Source: Panagrolaimus kolymaensis
Taxonomy: Eukaryota > Nematoda > Chromadorea > Rhabditida > Panagrolaimidae
DNA length: 64,000 nt
Assembly: GCA_028622995.1 (NCBI GenBank)
Contig: JAJQJQ010000003.1
Span: 1,488,001-1,552,000 of the forward strand
Direction of reading: 5' to 3'
The stretch's first letter is position 1. Every line of letters starts with the position of its first letter. Shown in pieces: positions 53,035 through 64,000 of this stretch. The position numbers and the translations under genes were made by a program. The notes under the pieces are model-generated. The model worked only from the letters and a program-made list of their open reading frames with translations. It did no database searches and was not told where the DNA came from.

Positions 53035-54085
53035 CTTCCATTATTATGGAATTTTAAAACTAAAAAAGGCTAAATTAGAAAAATTAAAATTTTGAGAAAA
53101 CGCGATAAAATTCAAAAAAAAATCTCCTTGGATACACGCTTTCATTAAAATAATGAAAAGTGCATTTCATTCATTTCTTAGAGATTTTTTAAAGCATTTT
53201 TATAGCTACCAAACATACAACCAACCTTTTCTTTATTTGGCCACCCACCTTGTCTTTTATCCTTATTTGTAAAACATAAGAAATATTTGTGCTTTTTATT
53301 CATGCTCTACACTTTCTCTGGGAATGTCATTCGCCTCCGTAGGTGCATGCTTGCCGTTCAATAGGAAAAAAAACTGCTGCAAACACATATAAGAATTTTA
53401 CTTTCGTTTATTTCCAGTATATAAAAAAGGAGAACACGCATTTGTCAGTTGTGAAAGTGCAATTAACAAAAGCTGCTATTTCGAGAAGAAAAAAACTTAA
53501 CTTAAAAGTAATTCCATATGTTAGAAATGAATTATAGCAGTTAGCTTTAAAAAATATGTTTCGTAAAAATGCAAATTAGAAAAATAACCTTTATTTTTAC
53601 TCAATAAAAATAAAACAATAAATCACCAGATAAATGCCAAAGAATATAAAAAATAAAAATAGAAAAACACAAGCAAAAAAGTTTCTGGTTTACTCGAATA
53701 ATAATAATAATAAAAATTAGGTATAATAAACGGCAATTAATCGAACCAGCCGTATATAATTGCAACGAAAAACAGATTAAAAAAGGAATACAAATTCAAA
53801 AGACAAAGGCTGTCATAATTTAATAAAAAAAAATAGAGAAAAATTTTTACAAAACCCGATTACATTCGCCGCGGAATTTTTTTGACAAAAATTTAGAGTT
53901 TAAAAATTTGTCAACCTTTTTACATCGACAAAAAAAGACAAAGTTTTTTATACAGACCGTTTTTCATAATGAGTGACCACGCATAAGATTAGAAAAAAAA
54001 TTTACATAAAAATTATAATACAAATTTGAATTTTAATATTCAAAGGTAATGTTTTTTATTCATGACAAGTGTTTCGGCATAAATG
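53035..54085. other. Intergenic DNA
   Basis: AT-rich, without recognisable exons. Includes an (AAT)n run at about 53698-53714. Confidence 0.4.
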
Positions 54086-55798
54086 TCATAGAATTGTACA
54101 ACATCGACAAATGCCTTGTCTTGTAGGTTGTGCAGTTGTTGGAGGAGTAATTGGAGCAAAATATGCTTGAATTTCAACATCTGGACGATATTGCTAAAAA
54201 AAGAAAAGGTTATTCCTTTTGATACCCAACTTTCACCAATATGCTTACCTTAAATTTCTTAATAGCATCTTTAGTAATATTTTGACAATCATAAAGATCC
54301 ACTCGTTCCAATTCTTTTAATGGTTTCATAAATTCAAAAGCTGCATCAGTAATTAATGGGCAATTATCCAATTCTAATATTTGAATAATATCTCGATGAG
54401 TTCCGCAAAACTCTGATAATCCATTATCAGTTAATAATTCACAATGTGAAAGGGATAAACTTGATAATCTTGGACATCCAATATTAAGATTATGTAAAGT
54501 TGTATCGGTTATTTGATTACAATCTTCTAAATCCATTCGTTCTAATTCATGACAATTTTTTGCAAGTTGCACAAATCCTGCATCCGTTAACCCACTGCAT
54601 AATGCTAATTCCAAATCTCTAAAAAAGAAGAAGAAAAATTAATAATTAAATTAAAGCTTTAAAAAATGGAAAAGTGGTGTGACGCACTTTAAATGAGAGC
54701 ATCCTTGAGCAATTGCAATAAGTGAACGATCAGTAATTTCTCGACAATTTGATAAACATAAATATTCCAATGCGTGACAATGCTGAGTAATGTCTTCTAT
54801 GGTTTCATCATTAATATTCTGCAAAAAATAATAAGTTTTGTGTTTAAACTAGTAAATCTTTAAACTTACTGTACACGACATTAAATTCAAAGACCATAAT
54901 TGAGCAAGATTATTTTCGCTAAGATTTGAAAAACACCCTGAAGTAATTCCTTCACATCCTTTTAATACCAAAGTTTTTAAATATAAACAATGTTCAGAAA
55001 TTAATTGAATTCCTTTATCAGTCACATTTTGGCACCAACTAATATTTAAATCTTCAAGATATTTACAACCCGAACTAAAAAATATTTAATTTATATAGAA
55101 AATGTTGGATTTTATTAAAATATAAAAATATATATACATACCTTATAAATTTTAATGTTCTATCTGTTATTTGAACACAATTTTCCAAATCCAATGTTAC
55201 CAATCGATGACAATATAAACCCAAATATTCTGATGTACTGTAAATCAGGTAATTAGATGATAATCAAAGATTTCCAAAAGAACACTTACTCGTCAGTGAC
55301 CCTTTTACATTTATTTAATTGCAATCGTTCAATATTAGGACATTTAGAAGCAAATGAACGTAAAGCTGAATCCTGAATATTTTCACATCCCCGTAAACTT
55401 AAATCTTTAAGAAATCCGCCACATCTTCGAGCAAGGCTTTCAACCACTGATGCCTAAAATTAACTTTCGTATTATTTTTTAGCCCAAAATTATTTTTCAA
55501 ACCTTGATATCTTTTTGAAATTGAAATAAATCCACTTGCTTCCAATTGCTTCCATCCATGGCTAAAGTATTCCAATATTTGCATACTTGTGCGCAACGAC
55601 ATAATGACACGACATCCAAATATGAAAATATTCTAAATAAACAAAAAATAGTTTGTTAGTAAAAATTTTACATATGTTTTTATTTTGTTCAAATTATTAC
55701 CGCAATATTTGTTCTTTTGGAAGGGTATGGTTTATTAAATCTTGTGTAGGGGTTTGATCAACACGTTGGTTTGGAAGTAATGTGGTTATAAGATACAT
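54086..55798 (-). CDS. FBXL20: F-box/LRR protein, FBXL2/FBXL20 type, prenylated
   Basis: About nine exons giving roughly 430 residues, the size of human FBXL20. It begins with a short leader, then the F-box LPKEQILRIFSYLDVVSLCR, then eleven or so Cys-containing leucine-rich repeats (for example CGGFLKDLSLRGC, LVTLDLENCVQITD, SLSLSHCELLTDNGL, ELDNCPLITDAAF). The tail AYFAPITPPTT is diagnostic of this subfamily, and the end, CTIL, is a CaaX box that should be geranylgeranylated, placing the protein on membranes as in FBXL2/20. It is the substrate adaptor of an SCF (Skp1-Cullin1) ubiquitin ligase. The ATG chosen directly follows a TTTTTTAG acceptor, so translation may start there on a trans-spliced message, or this may be an internal exon. 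Confidence 0.92.
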
Positions 55799-58785
55799 CT
55801 AAAAAATTGAGAAAATTATAAAAAAATTAAATAATAAAGGAAATTCATAAAATTGTAAGAACTAAAAAAAAATTTTCGGGCTTTTTCATTTTCTCTATTT
55901 TTTCTTTGCAAATGGCATAAAAAGAAAGAAGCTTGCAACTACTAACTAACTAACTCTCATCTGAAAGCAGTAACATTCCAGTTATTTTGAATATCACATG
56001 TGTATCCTTAAAAAGCTAACAGCAACACAATACATATTAAGTATATACTTTGGAGAAAAAACTTATTGAACAAAAATTATTTTGTTTGTAAAAAGGTCAT
56101 TTAATGTAACCAATTAAAGCGCACAAAAGCAGCTTTGTATTTATTGCTGCTGTTGCTAATAAATCAAATGAGCGTTTTTAAAAGACCTCTAAATTAGGAA
56201 CAGTTTTTAATAAGCTTCAAAACGCTTTTGCGTCATTCAAAAAAAGAAGTTTTAATATAAAAAATATATAAAGTTTAACGATTATCAAAAATAAATAGCA
56301 GCCAATGATACTCCAAAAAAAGTTGGGAGAAAAGAGTTTTTTTAAAGATATTTTACAATAGAACAAAGAAAAAAAAAGTTCAAGGCTGACCCCATCTAAC
56401 AACAAAGTTTTTAAATAAAATAAAAAAACTTTTTAAGGTTATCCTCCAAAAATTTTACATTAAATAAAAAGGTTTTGCGCATTTTTTCGGGAAAATGAAT
56501 AAATGCTTTTGATGTTGTTTCTTTAAGGCAAACAGAGAATTTTTTTCTTTTTAACGCATTTTATTTTATTTTTTTCTTCTCTCAAACATACACATAACCG
56601 GAAACATCCTTGAAGGAATAGAAAAAAACAGACATTTTGAGAGTCTTTAAAATAGAGGGGCATATAAATATTCTAATTTGGTTAAAAATATGAAAATGAA
56701 GATAAAAAGCTGAAGATTTTTTGGGAAATAAAATGGATGAAAATATTCCCGTAATTTTACAGTAAAGTAATAACTTAGGACAAATCCTAGGAAAACCAAA
56801 TAAACATGCTAGAAAGAAAAGCACAAAAAACAAATCAAAAAAAGGGTGCGGTTCATAAATGATCATCGTTCGAATAATTGTTATGCTTTCTCATGTATGT
56901 AAGTACTATCAAGAAGAAGAAAAAAAAATGATAAACTTTTTTTTGAAGAAATGTTTTTTATTCGCGCTTTAAATTCAAAAAACAATGTTAATTCAATGAT
57001 TTTTTACAGGGGTTAAATTTAAAAAAAATTATCTTTGTAAATCAAAAAAGTTTTTTCGTTCGTTTTTGTTATTTAAAAATTTTTTTTTCATACTTTTTCG
57101 AAGTGTTAAAAATTTGTTTACCTCGCAACCAACAAGAATCCAGCTAAAGCTGGCATTAAATTAATTGAAAAAATCTCTAATGCAAAAAGGATTGATTGAA
57201 AAAGAAAAAACAAAACAAAAGGAAAAAAGGACGCAAAGACCCCGACGACGACCGGTGTGAAATGAAGGAAGATAAGCTGCTGCCGCCTTTGAGAAGAACC
57301 TCGCTATTCTTTTTTGCCAAAGTAAAAAAAGGAACGTTAATTTTTTATTGCTCTCTTTTTTTGTGTTATTGTTGCTTAAATAAAATAATATAATTGACAA
57401 ATAGTTATGCATGCTGCTATTTTTTTGTTATTATTTGATATTGTCGTCGTTGACCTTTTCAATTCAAAGTTTTTCTTTTTTTTGCTGTTCCACAACACAC
57501 AACATTCGCGCGTAAATAAAAAAAATCAATTGTTCAAGGAAGAATAAAAATTGTTGCAGGAGGCAGGCAGAAGAGAAGCATGTATGTGTATGTAAAATGG
57601 CCACAAACAAAAAAAATTGTGAGGGGAGAAAACTAACAACAGCTGATATATGGTCTAAAAAAGACAAGAAAAAAAAAGAAAAAAAGCGTATAATCGTTTT
57701 GCTTTTCTTGTGTATAAAAAAATGGAAAAGAGAACGAGAAGAACTCTCACTCCTACCACCCTAGCTGATGATAAATAAATATATATGTGTAAAAAAGAGG
57801 TCAAAAACGGAGATGATGTATCAAGTAGCGTAGCAGAAGAAGGTAAGATAAAAAAAAGGAATGGAAAACAAGAAAGAAAGAGAAAAAGGCTGTCAGCTGA
57901 TTAATTTTAAAAATATAATAGGTGTAAAAAAATATTCATGGTCATAGAATTTGAAAAGTTTTTCACTTTGTTTTTTGTAGCCAGAAATATGGAACTAAAT
58001 TAACCTGGACATTAAAGTTATCTGCCAAAAGGTCCAAAAAATTTAACTTTCCCTAACGACTCGGAGCCGATGAAAAAATAAATAAAAGCTCCAATACAAT
58101 AAAAGAAAACTTAACTTTGAAAACAAAGGAATTTTTTTAAACTTAAAGATTTTATTATGGCCAACAACTTCACTTCTTTGATTTGTACTTTGACTTGTTG
58201 GAACATCAATCAATGGAGATAATGTCATGTCGTCCAATAAAATAATATCCATCGTCGTATAAAAAAAAACACCCGTCCGTTTCTACTTTTTTTTAATTTT
58301 TAGAAAAATAAACAACTAATTTTTATTTTAGCTTTTTTTAATTTTAAGCTCAATTTTAACAGCAATAAAAAAAATGGTGTTAAAAAATAGAAGGCATGAA
58401 CTTTGTTTTAAAGATTTTTTAGTAGTGTTGTCGACGTCGTCTTTTTTTAACATTCACGTGACTTAACAACCATAAAACAAAATATATATTCTTATATGGC
58501 TGGTGGTTAATGGATGGATTTAATGCCCCACGTGAAACAAATTATCATCTCTAATATATTAGGCTAATAAAAAATAATGCAAAAGAGAAAAAATTGGCTA
58601 ATTTTAGATTGAAAAATTTTATACTAAAAAAGCAAATCTTTTTAGAAAAAATTCTATTAAAAATACGAATTATTTAATAATGAAAAAACATTTTTCTTTC
58701 TTCTTTTTTTGCAGCATTAATTTATTAATATTCTTTCTCTTCATTTTTCTTTTATTAGAAATTAAAAAATTAGAAATTAGCATAC
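55799..58785. other. Intergenic DNA, possible isolated exon near its right end
   Basis: Mostly AT-rich with no recognisable exons. On the minus strand at 58252-58120 an ATG opens MDIILLDDMTLSPLIDVPTS followed by a donor-like AAAGTTAAGT; it could be a first exon of an unseen gene or a chance ORF. A possible terminal exon of the basic-precursor gene also lies near 58570-58640 after GCTTTTTTAG. Confidence 0.3.
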
Positions 58786-59423
58786 CTGATTCTGTTTGGC
58801 TTGAATTGTTGGATGATTATGGTATGAAAGCTGTTCACCATTACTTGATGCAACAACATGCCGTTTACGTGATGTCAAACGCATTTGTCTTCGCTTTCGT
58901 CCGTTGTTTTTACAACTTGGTAATACACGATTCTAAAAATAAAAGAGAAAAAATGTTTTCAACAAAATTTTTGGGAGCGAAAATGAGAAACAAAACTCAC
59001 AGTATAATTAGTGCGTTTATTTCGACGATGGTGATTAACTAAAAGATTTTCACGAAGGTTGCCACTAATTTCTTCTATTTCACTTTCTTCCGTTGTTTCT
59101 TGAGAACTTTCTCCTCCGTTGTTATCTTCTTCTGTAGGAACAAGGGCGATATCGTTTACAACAAAACCACCTTCGTCGTGGTTGCTGTGATTTGGATTGT
59201 TGAAATGATGTAATGCAAATTCGTTTGGATTATTATTGAATAATTCAATTTCCTGATTATCTTTATCGTTGTTGATAAGATTAGCTGCTGATGCTCCTGA
59301 TGCCTCGGCTGTTGTTGAATCTTCTTCGTTGTCGTCGTTGTCGGCTTCTTTTCCAACAGCACCCAATGTGACACGATTAAAAAGTCGCAACATAAGCAGC
59401 AAAAAAAATTTCAATAGAAACAC
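58786..59423 (-). CDS. Putative secreted basic precursor protein (3' end unclear)
   Basis: Two exons (59001-59423, 58786-58932, both phase 0) give 190 residues. A hydrophobic N-terminus (MFLLKFFLLLMLRLF) could be a signal sequence. A long acidic, Asn-rich segment follows, then a basic C-terminal region with three multibasic sites (RRNKR, NGRKRR, SRKRH) around LPSCKNN. I do not recognise the family. The layout of signal, acidic spacer and basic cleavage sites is that of a prohormone or neuropeptide precursor, but the composition is low-complexity. A good donor (GTATGCTAA) follows NQ, so at least one more exon exists; the nearest acceptor (about 58642) would add some twenty codons ending at a stop. 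Codons are less AT-biased than in flanking DNA, which supports real coding. Confidence 0.5.
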
Positions 59424-61381
59424 AATGATTGATTTTAGAATAAATTATTTAATGGTTGCAAGAAGCACAAAAAATAAAATACATATATTAAATGGTAGGT
59501 AGAATAATATATTGTTTGAATTGATGAATGAATATTAATTCATAGAGAGTATAAAACAAATTTAAATCATGACATTGATTTAAGGTGCAGCAGACCTTTT
59601 CCTTTATCTGTAAAAAATAGAGGCGTTTAAAACACAATTTTTAATTTCCTGCCTTTTCACGAACAATGTGAAGAAATTTAAACGATTAAATCGCGTTTAA
59701 AAAAGAGTTTCGTTTTTTTTTTAATTTGAATCAGTTAAAAACATCTTTAAAGAAAAGGCATGCATTTGAGCTTTGATGAAAAAGGAAAGTTTTTTTTTCT
59801 TGATTGCCATAAACGAGCTTCCACTCAATAGTGGCTAAAAAAGCTCTCAATATTATTTTAAGGTGAACATTCATTTCCCCAAAAAATAGAATTAATTTGA
59901 AGAAAACTAAAAATAAAAAATCAATGAAGGTTGGTTGAAAAAGCAAAAAAAGCTCAAAAAGCGTTCGTTATTCAATCGTTTTCCTTTTTTTACGAATGCT
60001 TTCATTTTTTTACTTTAGTTTTGTTCCAAGTGACTTAAAAGACCGAGAACCACAACAACTAAAAAAAGAATATAAAAAAAGTCACGTTGTTTTTGGTGAT
60101 GGTTTATATCAATGAAAAAAAGCGTGACCATGTGAGTACATGGAGCTTGATCAAAATCTTTGAAAAAATATACAAAGATTTATATTGTATTAAAAAATCA
60201 TAAAATTATATAAAAAACATAAGAGAAAAAGTTTTTTTGTGTTGAATTTGCTTCAGGCAAGTTCATGAAAATGCCATTGGCAACCTACAAACATAGCAAA
60301 GCTTTGAAAAGGCATTGCATTCCTTCTCTAACTGCAACAACATCGTGAAAAAAAAAATATTCCCAATGTTGTGGCCATCCAAGAAAAAAAAGCCTAACTT
60401 AACTCTATGAAAAGGCAGAGAGAGACCCAACCACCAACAACAGCAGCATGTACAGCCTCCTCCTCCTGGTCGATGTTGTTGGACGACTTACTTACTTTTC
60501 ATCGGGGAAAAAAACTAACCAAGCAAAATGGCAGGAGCAGCAGCAGTTTAAAGCTTTGTATATTTTTTTAGTTTTTGGGTGTTCGTTCTCTTACACTTAT
60601 TTTTTTCTCTTTTTTTGATGCTACTACACGCACAAACTAAAACCGCCATGTTAAAAAGAAGAAAAAAATTGGTGCTCAGCTGACATTTCTCTGCCTGCTT
60701 CCCCTCTTTATGAATGACTCGATTCAACAACTTTGCAAGTGGTTGGTCGTTTTTTTATATTTTTGCAAGGAGGAAACGTTTTGGTGGTTGCTGCAATACC
60801 GTGTCCGTCATCATCGTTGTTGTTGTTTGTCTCTATTTTTCAATCTATTTTTTCTTTTCTTTTTTTTTCATGCGGTGTGATTAGCAGAAGTAGGGGTCAT
60901 TGTACAAAGACCGATTTTAGAAGCTATTAGTTAGTTTTAATTCTTAAAGCTTTTAACCTTTTAAAACCCAAAGAAAAAAGAGTCTTTTACAAACAGTAGT
61001 ATAAATTACGTCAAAAGAAAAAGTAGCGCTTCACATTTTCCCTTTTCTCTCAATCAGCTGTTTGTTTGTGGTAAGAATAAAAAAAAAACACAGCATCGAT
61101 GGTCACACTTGGTACCAGCCGCAATAGTGAACAAAAAAAGGCGCGTGGTTGTGTTTTGTTTTTTACTTAATTCAATAAAACCTTTATTTAAAAAGAAATC
61201 AAAAATAGCCATTAAAATTAGAAAATAAAATTAACTATTATTAAAGGTTGGATGTCAAAAAACATATGTTGAGAGTTATATTTTGCAGATTTTTTTCTTT
61301 GCATTTTATTTAATTTCTTTTAATGTCGTTATTAAAAAATAGAATAAAAATAATATTTATTAGTTTTAACATATCTATTTT
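59424..61381. other. Intergenic DNA
   Basis: No exon recognised on either strand. Contains AT homopolymers, CAG/CAA-rich patches around 60430-60545 and CAGCTG/CAGCTGA E-box-like sites (60680, 61060). It should hold the promoter of the basic-precursor gene and the 3' UTR of the cysteine-rich gene. Confidence 0.4.
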
Positions 61382-62728
61382 TTAAAGAACTAAAATAAAG
61401 TAAGAAAGAAAAAATAAAATAAATGAAAAGTATTGTCCGAAAGCTAATGTTGTTGTTGCACTGGACGGTATCGCTTCGCCTTCCAATTGTGAAAATTGAG
61501 CGTTTTCTTCAGTCATAACAATAATATCTTCGTTCGCTGCTTCTCTGCTGTCTTTTCCACCAACGATTGCATTGGTATTTAATTCTTTATTGTAAGACAC
61601 GGATTCGCCTTCCTCTAATATGCCATGATTTGACATATGGGCATCAGTTAACTCAGGTTTTTGTCTTGGATCAACCGAAGGTGGTCTTGGAGCACTTGCA
61701 TCAACATTTGTAATTTTACTATGTTGTCGATTATGAGCAATCTTTTTGGAAGTCCCGGTAAATTTGCATGCTGGCATTAAAGTTTTTGTTGTATCTTTCA
61801 ATACTCGAAAGATAACTTGCCAAGCTTCCAAACCACAATTATGCCGAATGGGATGTCGGACACAACCAGAGAAAAAATTTAATGCTCTAAAAATGAGAAA
61901 AAGCATTAAACCAAAAAAAATAATTAAAGAAGAAACTTACTCGCACATGCGATCTAATTTTGCTGGCATTGTAATACCATTTTCACCATTGGCTTTTTCA
62001 ATATCTCGTAAAGTTTCATCATGGCAATGTTTAACTGAGGGTCGTTGGTCAAGTTCCATTAAGCATTCAGCGCTGTTCATAAAAGCTAAAATGAATATTG
62101 AAAACACTTTTTAAAAAGTCGAAAAAATATAAAAGCAAGTTACTCACTTTCATAACCAGCGTTACAAAGATACCCATAAGATGCTTCAATAAGATTTATG
62201 GTTATATGTTTGGGACATTTTTTTCTATGTGGTTCAACACAAGTTTCAAAATCTTTGATTAATCTAAAAATAAAAATGAAGTTATGAGCCTTTAAAATCT
62301 AAAAGCGGAGGAAAGAACACATACCTGCAAAGTTCAATAAAAACTTGTCCACCAATTTTTGGTAATTGCAAAGCTTGACCAAATTCAGTTTGAGAGTTTG
62401 CTTCACTTTCTTCTGCTTTACTCGTATTATCCTTAAAATTAATTTTAATAAAATTAAAAGAGAAGCCAAAGAAAATTATAATTACTCTTTGATTTAATAC
62501 TTTTGCATACAATGCAACAGGTTGAACACATTGTTGAATTTCATCATTAACATAATGAGGACATTGACTACCAGCAACTAATGCTGTATTAAATATTAAG
62601 TGAGGTATTGTTAAAACTAAAAGTATAACTCCAATTAAGTAAAGATGAATTTTCTTGGAGACAAATAAAAACTTACATAAAATAAAGAAATGAAATATAA
62701 AAGATGGAATAATAATATTTACATACAT
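61382..62728 (-). CDS. GPI-anchored cysteine-rich secreted protein, DUF19-like
   Basis: About six exons. Exon 1 (62677-62728) encodes a signal sequence (MYVNIIIPSFIFHFFIL) and splices to SLVAGSQCPHYVNDEIQQC. The body is a helical cysteine-rich domain with regularly spaced cysteines: FIELCRLIKDFETCVEPHRK followed by KCP, YGYLCNAGYE, SAECLMELDQRP, MPAKLDRMCEALNFFSGCV and LMPACKFTG. A Ser/Glu-rich stalk follows, and the chain ends in a small-residue site (GEAIPSSATT) plus a hydrophobic tail with no basic residue after it, as expected for GPI anchoring. The cysteine pattern resembles nematode DUF19/T20D4.11-like proteins; function is unknown. The in-frame reading of exon 1 into the intron also looks hydrophobic, but the GTAAGT...ACAG intron gives the cleaner signal peptide. 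Confidence 0.75.
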
Positions 62729-64000
62729 AATTTTGACTTTGAACTCAGAAATAAATTTGAGATTTTTGTAAAAAATTAATAAACTTGAGTAAGTAAACTT
62801 TTTGTTTTACAGTATTCCTTTAAAACAATAAAGCTTTAAATGCATTTTATCCTTTGGAATAAAAATTTTTGTATTTTTATTTTTAGCTTTGAGTTGACTC
62901 AACTTTCTGAAAAACCGTTTTTGTTTTTATTAACTCAAAAATATTTATGTCGTTCATAAGTGATCGAACGAACACTTGATTAAAAGATGATTTCACACGC
63001 TCGCTGAAGATGATGAGGGGAATGATGAGGGATGATAGGGCTATTAATAATAATGGTGCTAAATAGGATAGGGATAAAATAAGATTTTTCTTTCGCTGGA
63101 CTAAAAAGGAATGAAAGGAATAAAAAATAAAAAGTGAACGGCTTAAAACAACAACAAGTTGTTGGTTGGTTGCTCGACGCCGTAAAAGCATTTCATTTTC
63201 ATTCTTAAATAAAAAAGCTTAAAATGGTTTGTTTGATGGTCAAAATAAATTAGAATCGAGTGAAAAATAAAAAGAGAAGAACCCCGATGCCTTACTTTCC
63301 TTTCTTTATTTTTTTAATGCCAAAAATGTTTTTGAAGAGAACCTTTTTTAGTTTTAAAACAACACACATAAAAAAAATTGACGACGACTCATCTGTTCAT
63401 GGAAAGTAAAACACTTGACGATAATATATATTTAATTTATTTATTTAATATAGTAAAAAAAGAATACCCAAAAAATAAATAATTGGAATGATAAATTTGT
63501 CCCTTCAATGGAATTCTTGCAAACAAACAAAAAACAAAGAATGGTGATTTAAAAGAATTTATTTGGCAGCAGTCATTTTTTTTTTATTAAATCAAAGCCA
63601 AAAAAAGAAGCGTGAAAAAGGCTTAAAAAAGAAAGGAAAATGACAAAAACACTGGAAACAATTCAATTGAAAAAAAAGAAAGAAGAAAAGCAAAAGTGTT
63701 AAAAAAGAAAATGGAAGCAAACCGGTAATTATAGGCTTTCAAATCTCGTTTGTTCGTTGAAACAAAAAGCAGGCGAACGACAACGACAGTATATAAACCC
63801 CACTCAAACATGTTGTTGAACAAAACTAAACTCTCTTTTTTTGATGCCGATTCTTAAGAGGTTTCCTATTTTAATGCATGAAAAATTCAAACACATACAT
63901 AGTGGTAGAAATCAATGGTGAGTGAATGCCGAAACCACAGGAAACGAGCTTCAACACATTTTAGCATAAAATTAGAATGCTTTCATTCGGTGGTTTTTTA
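62729..64000. other. Upstream DNA and right edge of window
   Basis: No coding exon recognised. It holds the probable promoter of the cysteine-rich gene on the minus strand and, near the right edge, a TATA-like site pointing out of the window. Confidence 0.4.
63790..63797 (+). promoter_or_regulatory. TATA-box-like promoter element
   Basis: TATATAAA followed by a C-rich stretch (CCCCACTC), standing in otherwise homopolymer-rich DNA. It could start a plus-strand transcript whose coding part lies beyond the window. No supporting exon is visible. Confidence 0.3.

Overview
This is nuclear DNA from a small-genome, AT-rich invertebrate animal. Genes are broken by many very short GT-AG introns (about 45-90 bp, with a T-rich tract before AG), and intergenic DNA is full of A/T homopolymers. 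I infer a nematode or close relative. The reasons are a Cys-loop channel of an invertebrate anion type, a divergent 7TM receptor, a conserved cysteine-rich secreted protein resembling nematode DUF19-type proteins, a secreted CAP protein, and at least seven genes whose ATG lies on or just after a T-rich splice acceptor, as expected for spliced-leader trans-splicing. No leader sequence was seen, so this remains an inference.

Layout. 1-1.5 kb: 5' part of a secreted CAP protein (minus), running off the left edge. 1.5-7.6 kb: gene-poor, with one GC-rich hAT-type MITE at 5814-6102. 7.6-9.3 kb: DBT, the E2 subunit of branched-chain ketoacid dehydrogenase (plus). 9.5-9.9 kb: an unrecognised coding tract with a frameshift (minus). 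10-11.4 kb: mitochondrial carrier SLC25A39/40 (minus). 11.5-15.1 kb: cytosolic leucyl-tRNA synthetase (minus), only 141 bp upstream of the carrier. 15.8-21.2 kb: GRIP-domain golgin (minus), head to head across 432 bp with TRAPPC11 (plus, 21.6-30.6 kb). 32.0-35.2 kb: a complete GDF8/11-like TGF-beta ligand (plus). 37.2-38.2 kb: C1QBP/p32 (plus). 40.5-46.2 kb: DDX60-like Ski2-type helicase (plus).

After 46 kb all recognised genes lie on the minus strand. They are a Cys-loop ligand-gated channel, a 7TM receptor, a multipass membrane protein sharing a distinctive motif with that receptor, an FBXL2/20-type F-box protein, a secreted-looking basic precursor, and a GPI-anchored cysteine-rich secreted protein.

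Functional links are limited. The golgin and TRAPPC11 are both Golgi trafficking factors served by one divergent control region. DBT, the SLC25 carrier and C1QBP are mitochondrial. Several intergenic tracts look like eroded or unannotated coding DNA and are listed as such. Exon joins were worked out by hand from splice signals and reading frame; for DBT, SLC25A39/40, LARS, the TGF-beta ligand and C1QBP the exon lengths sum to an intact frame.
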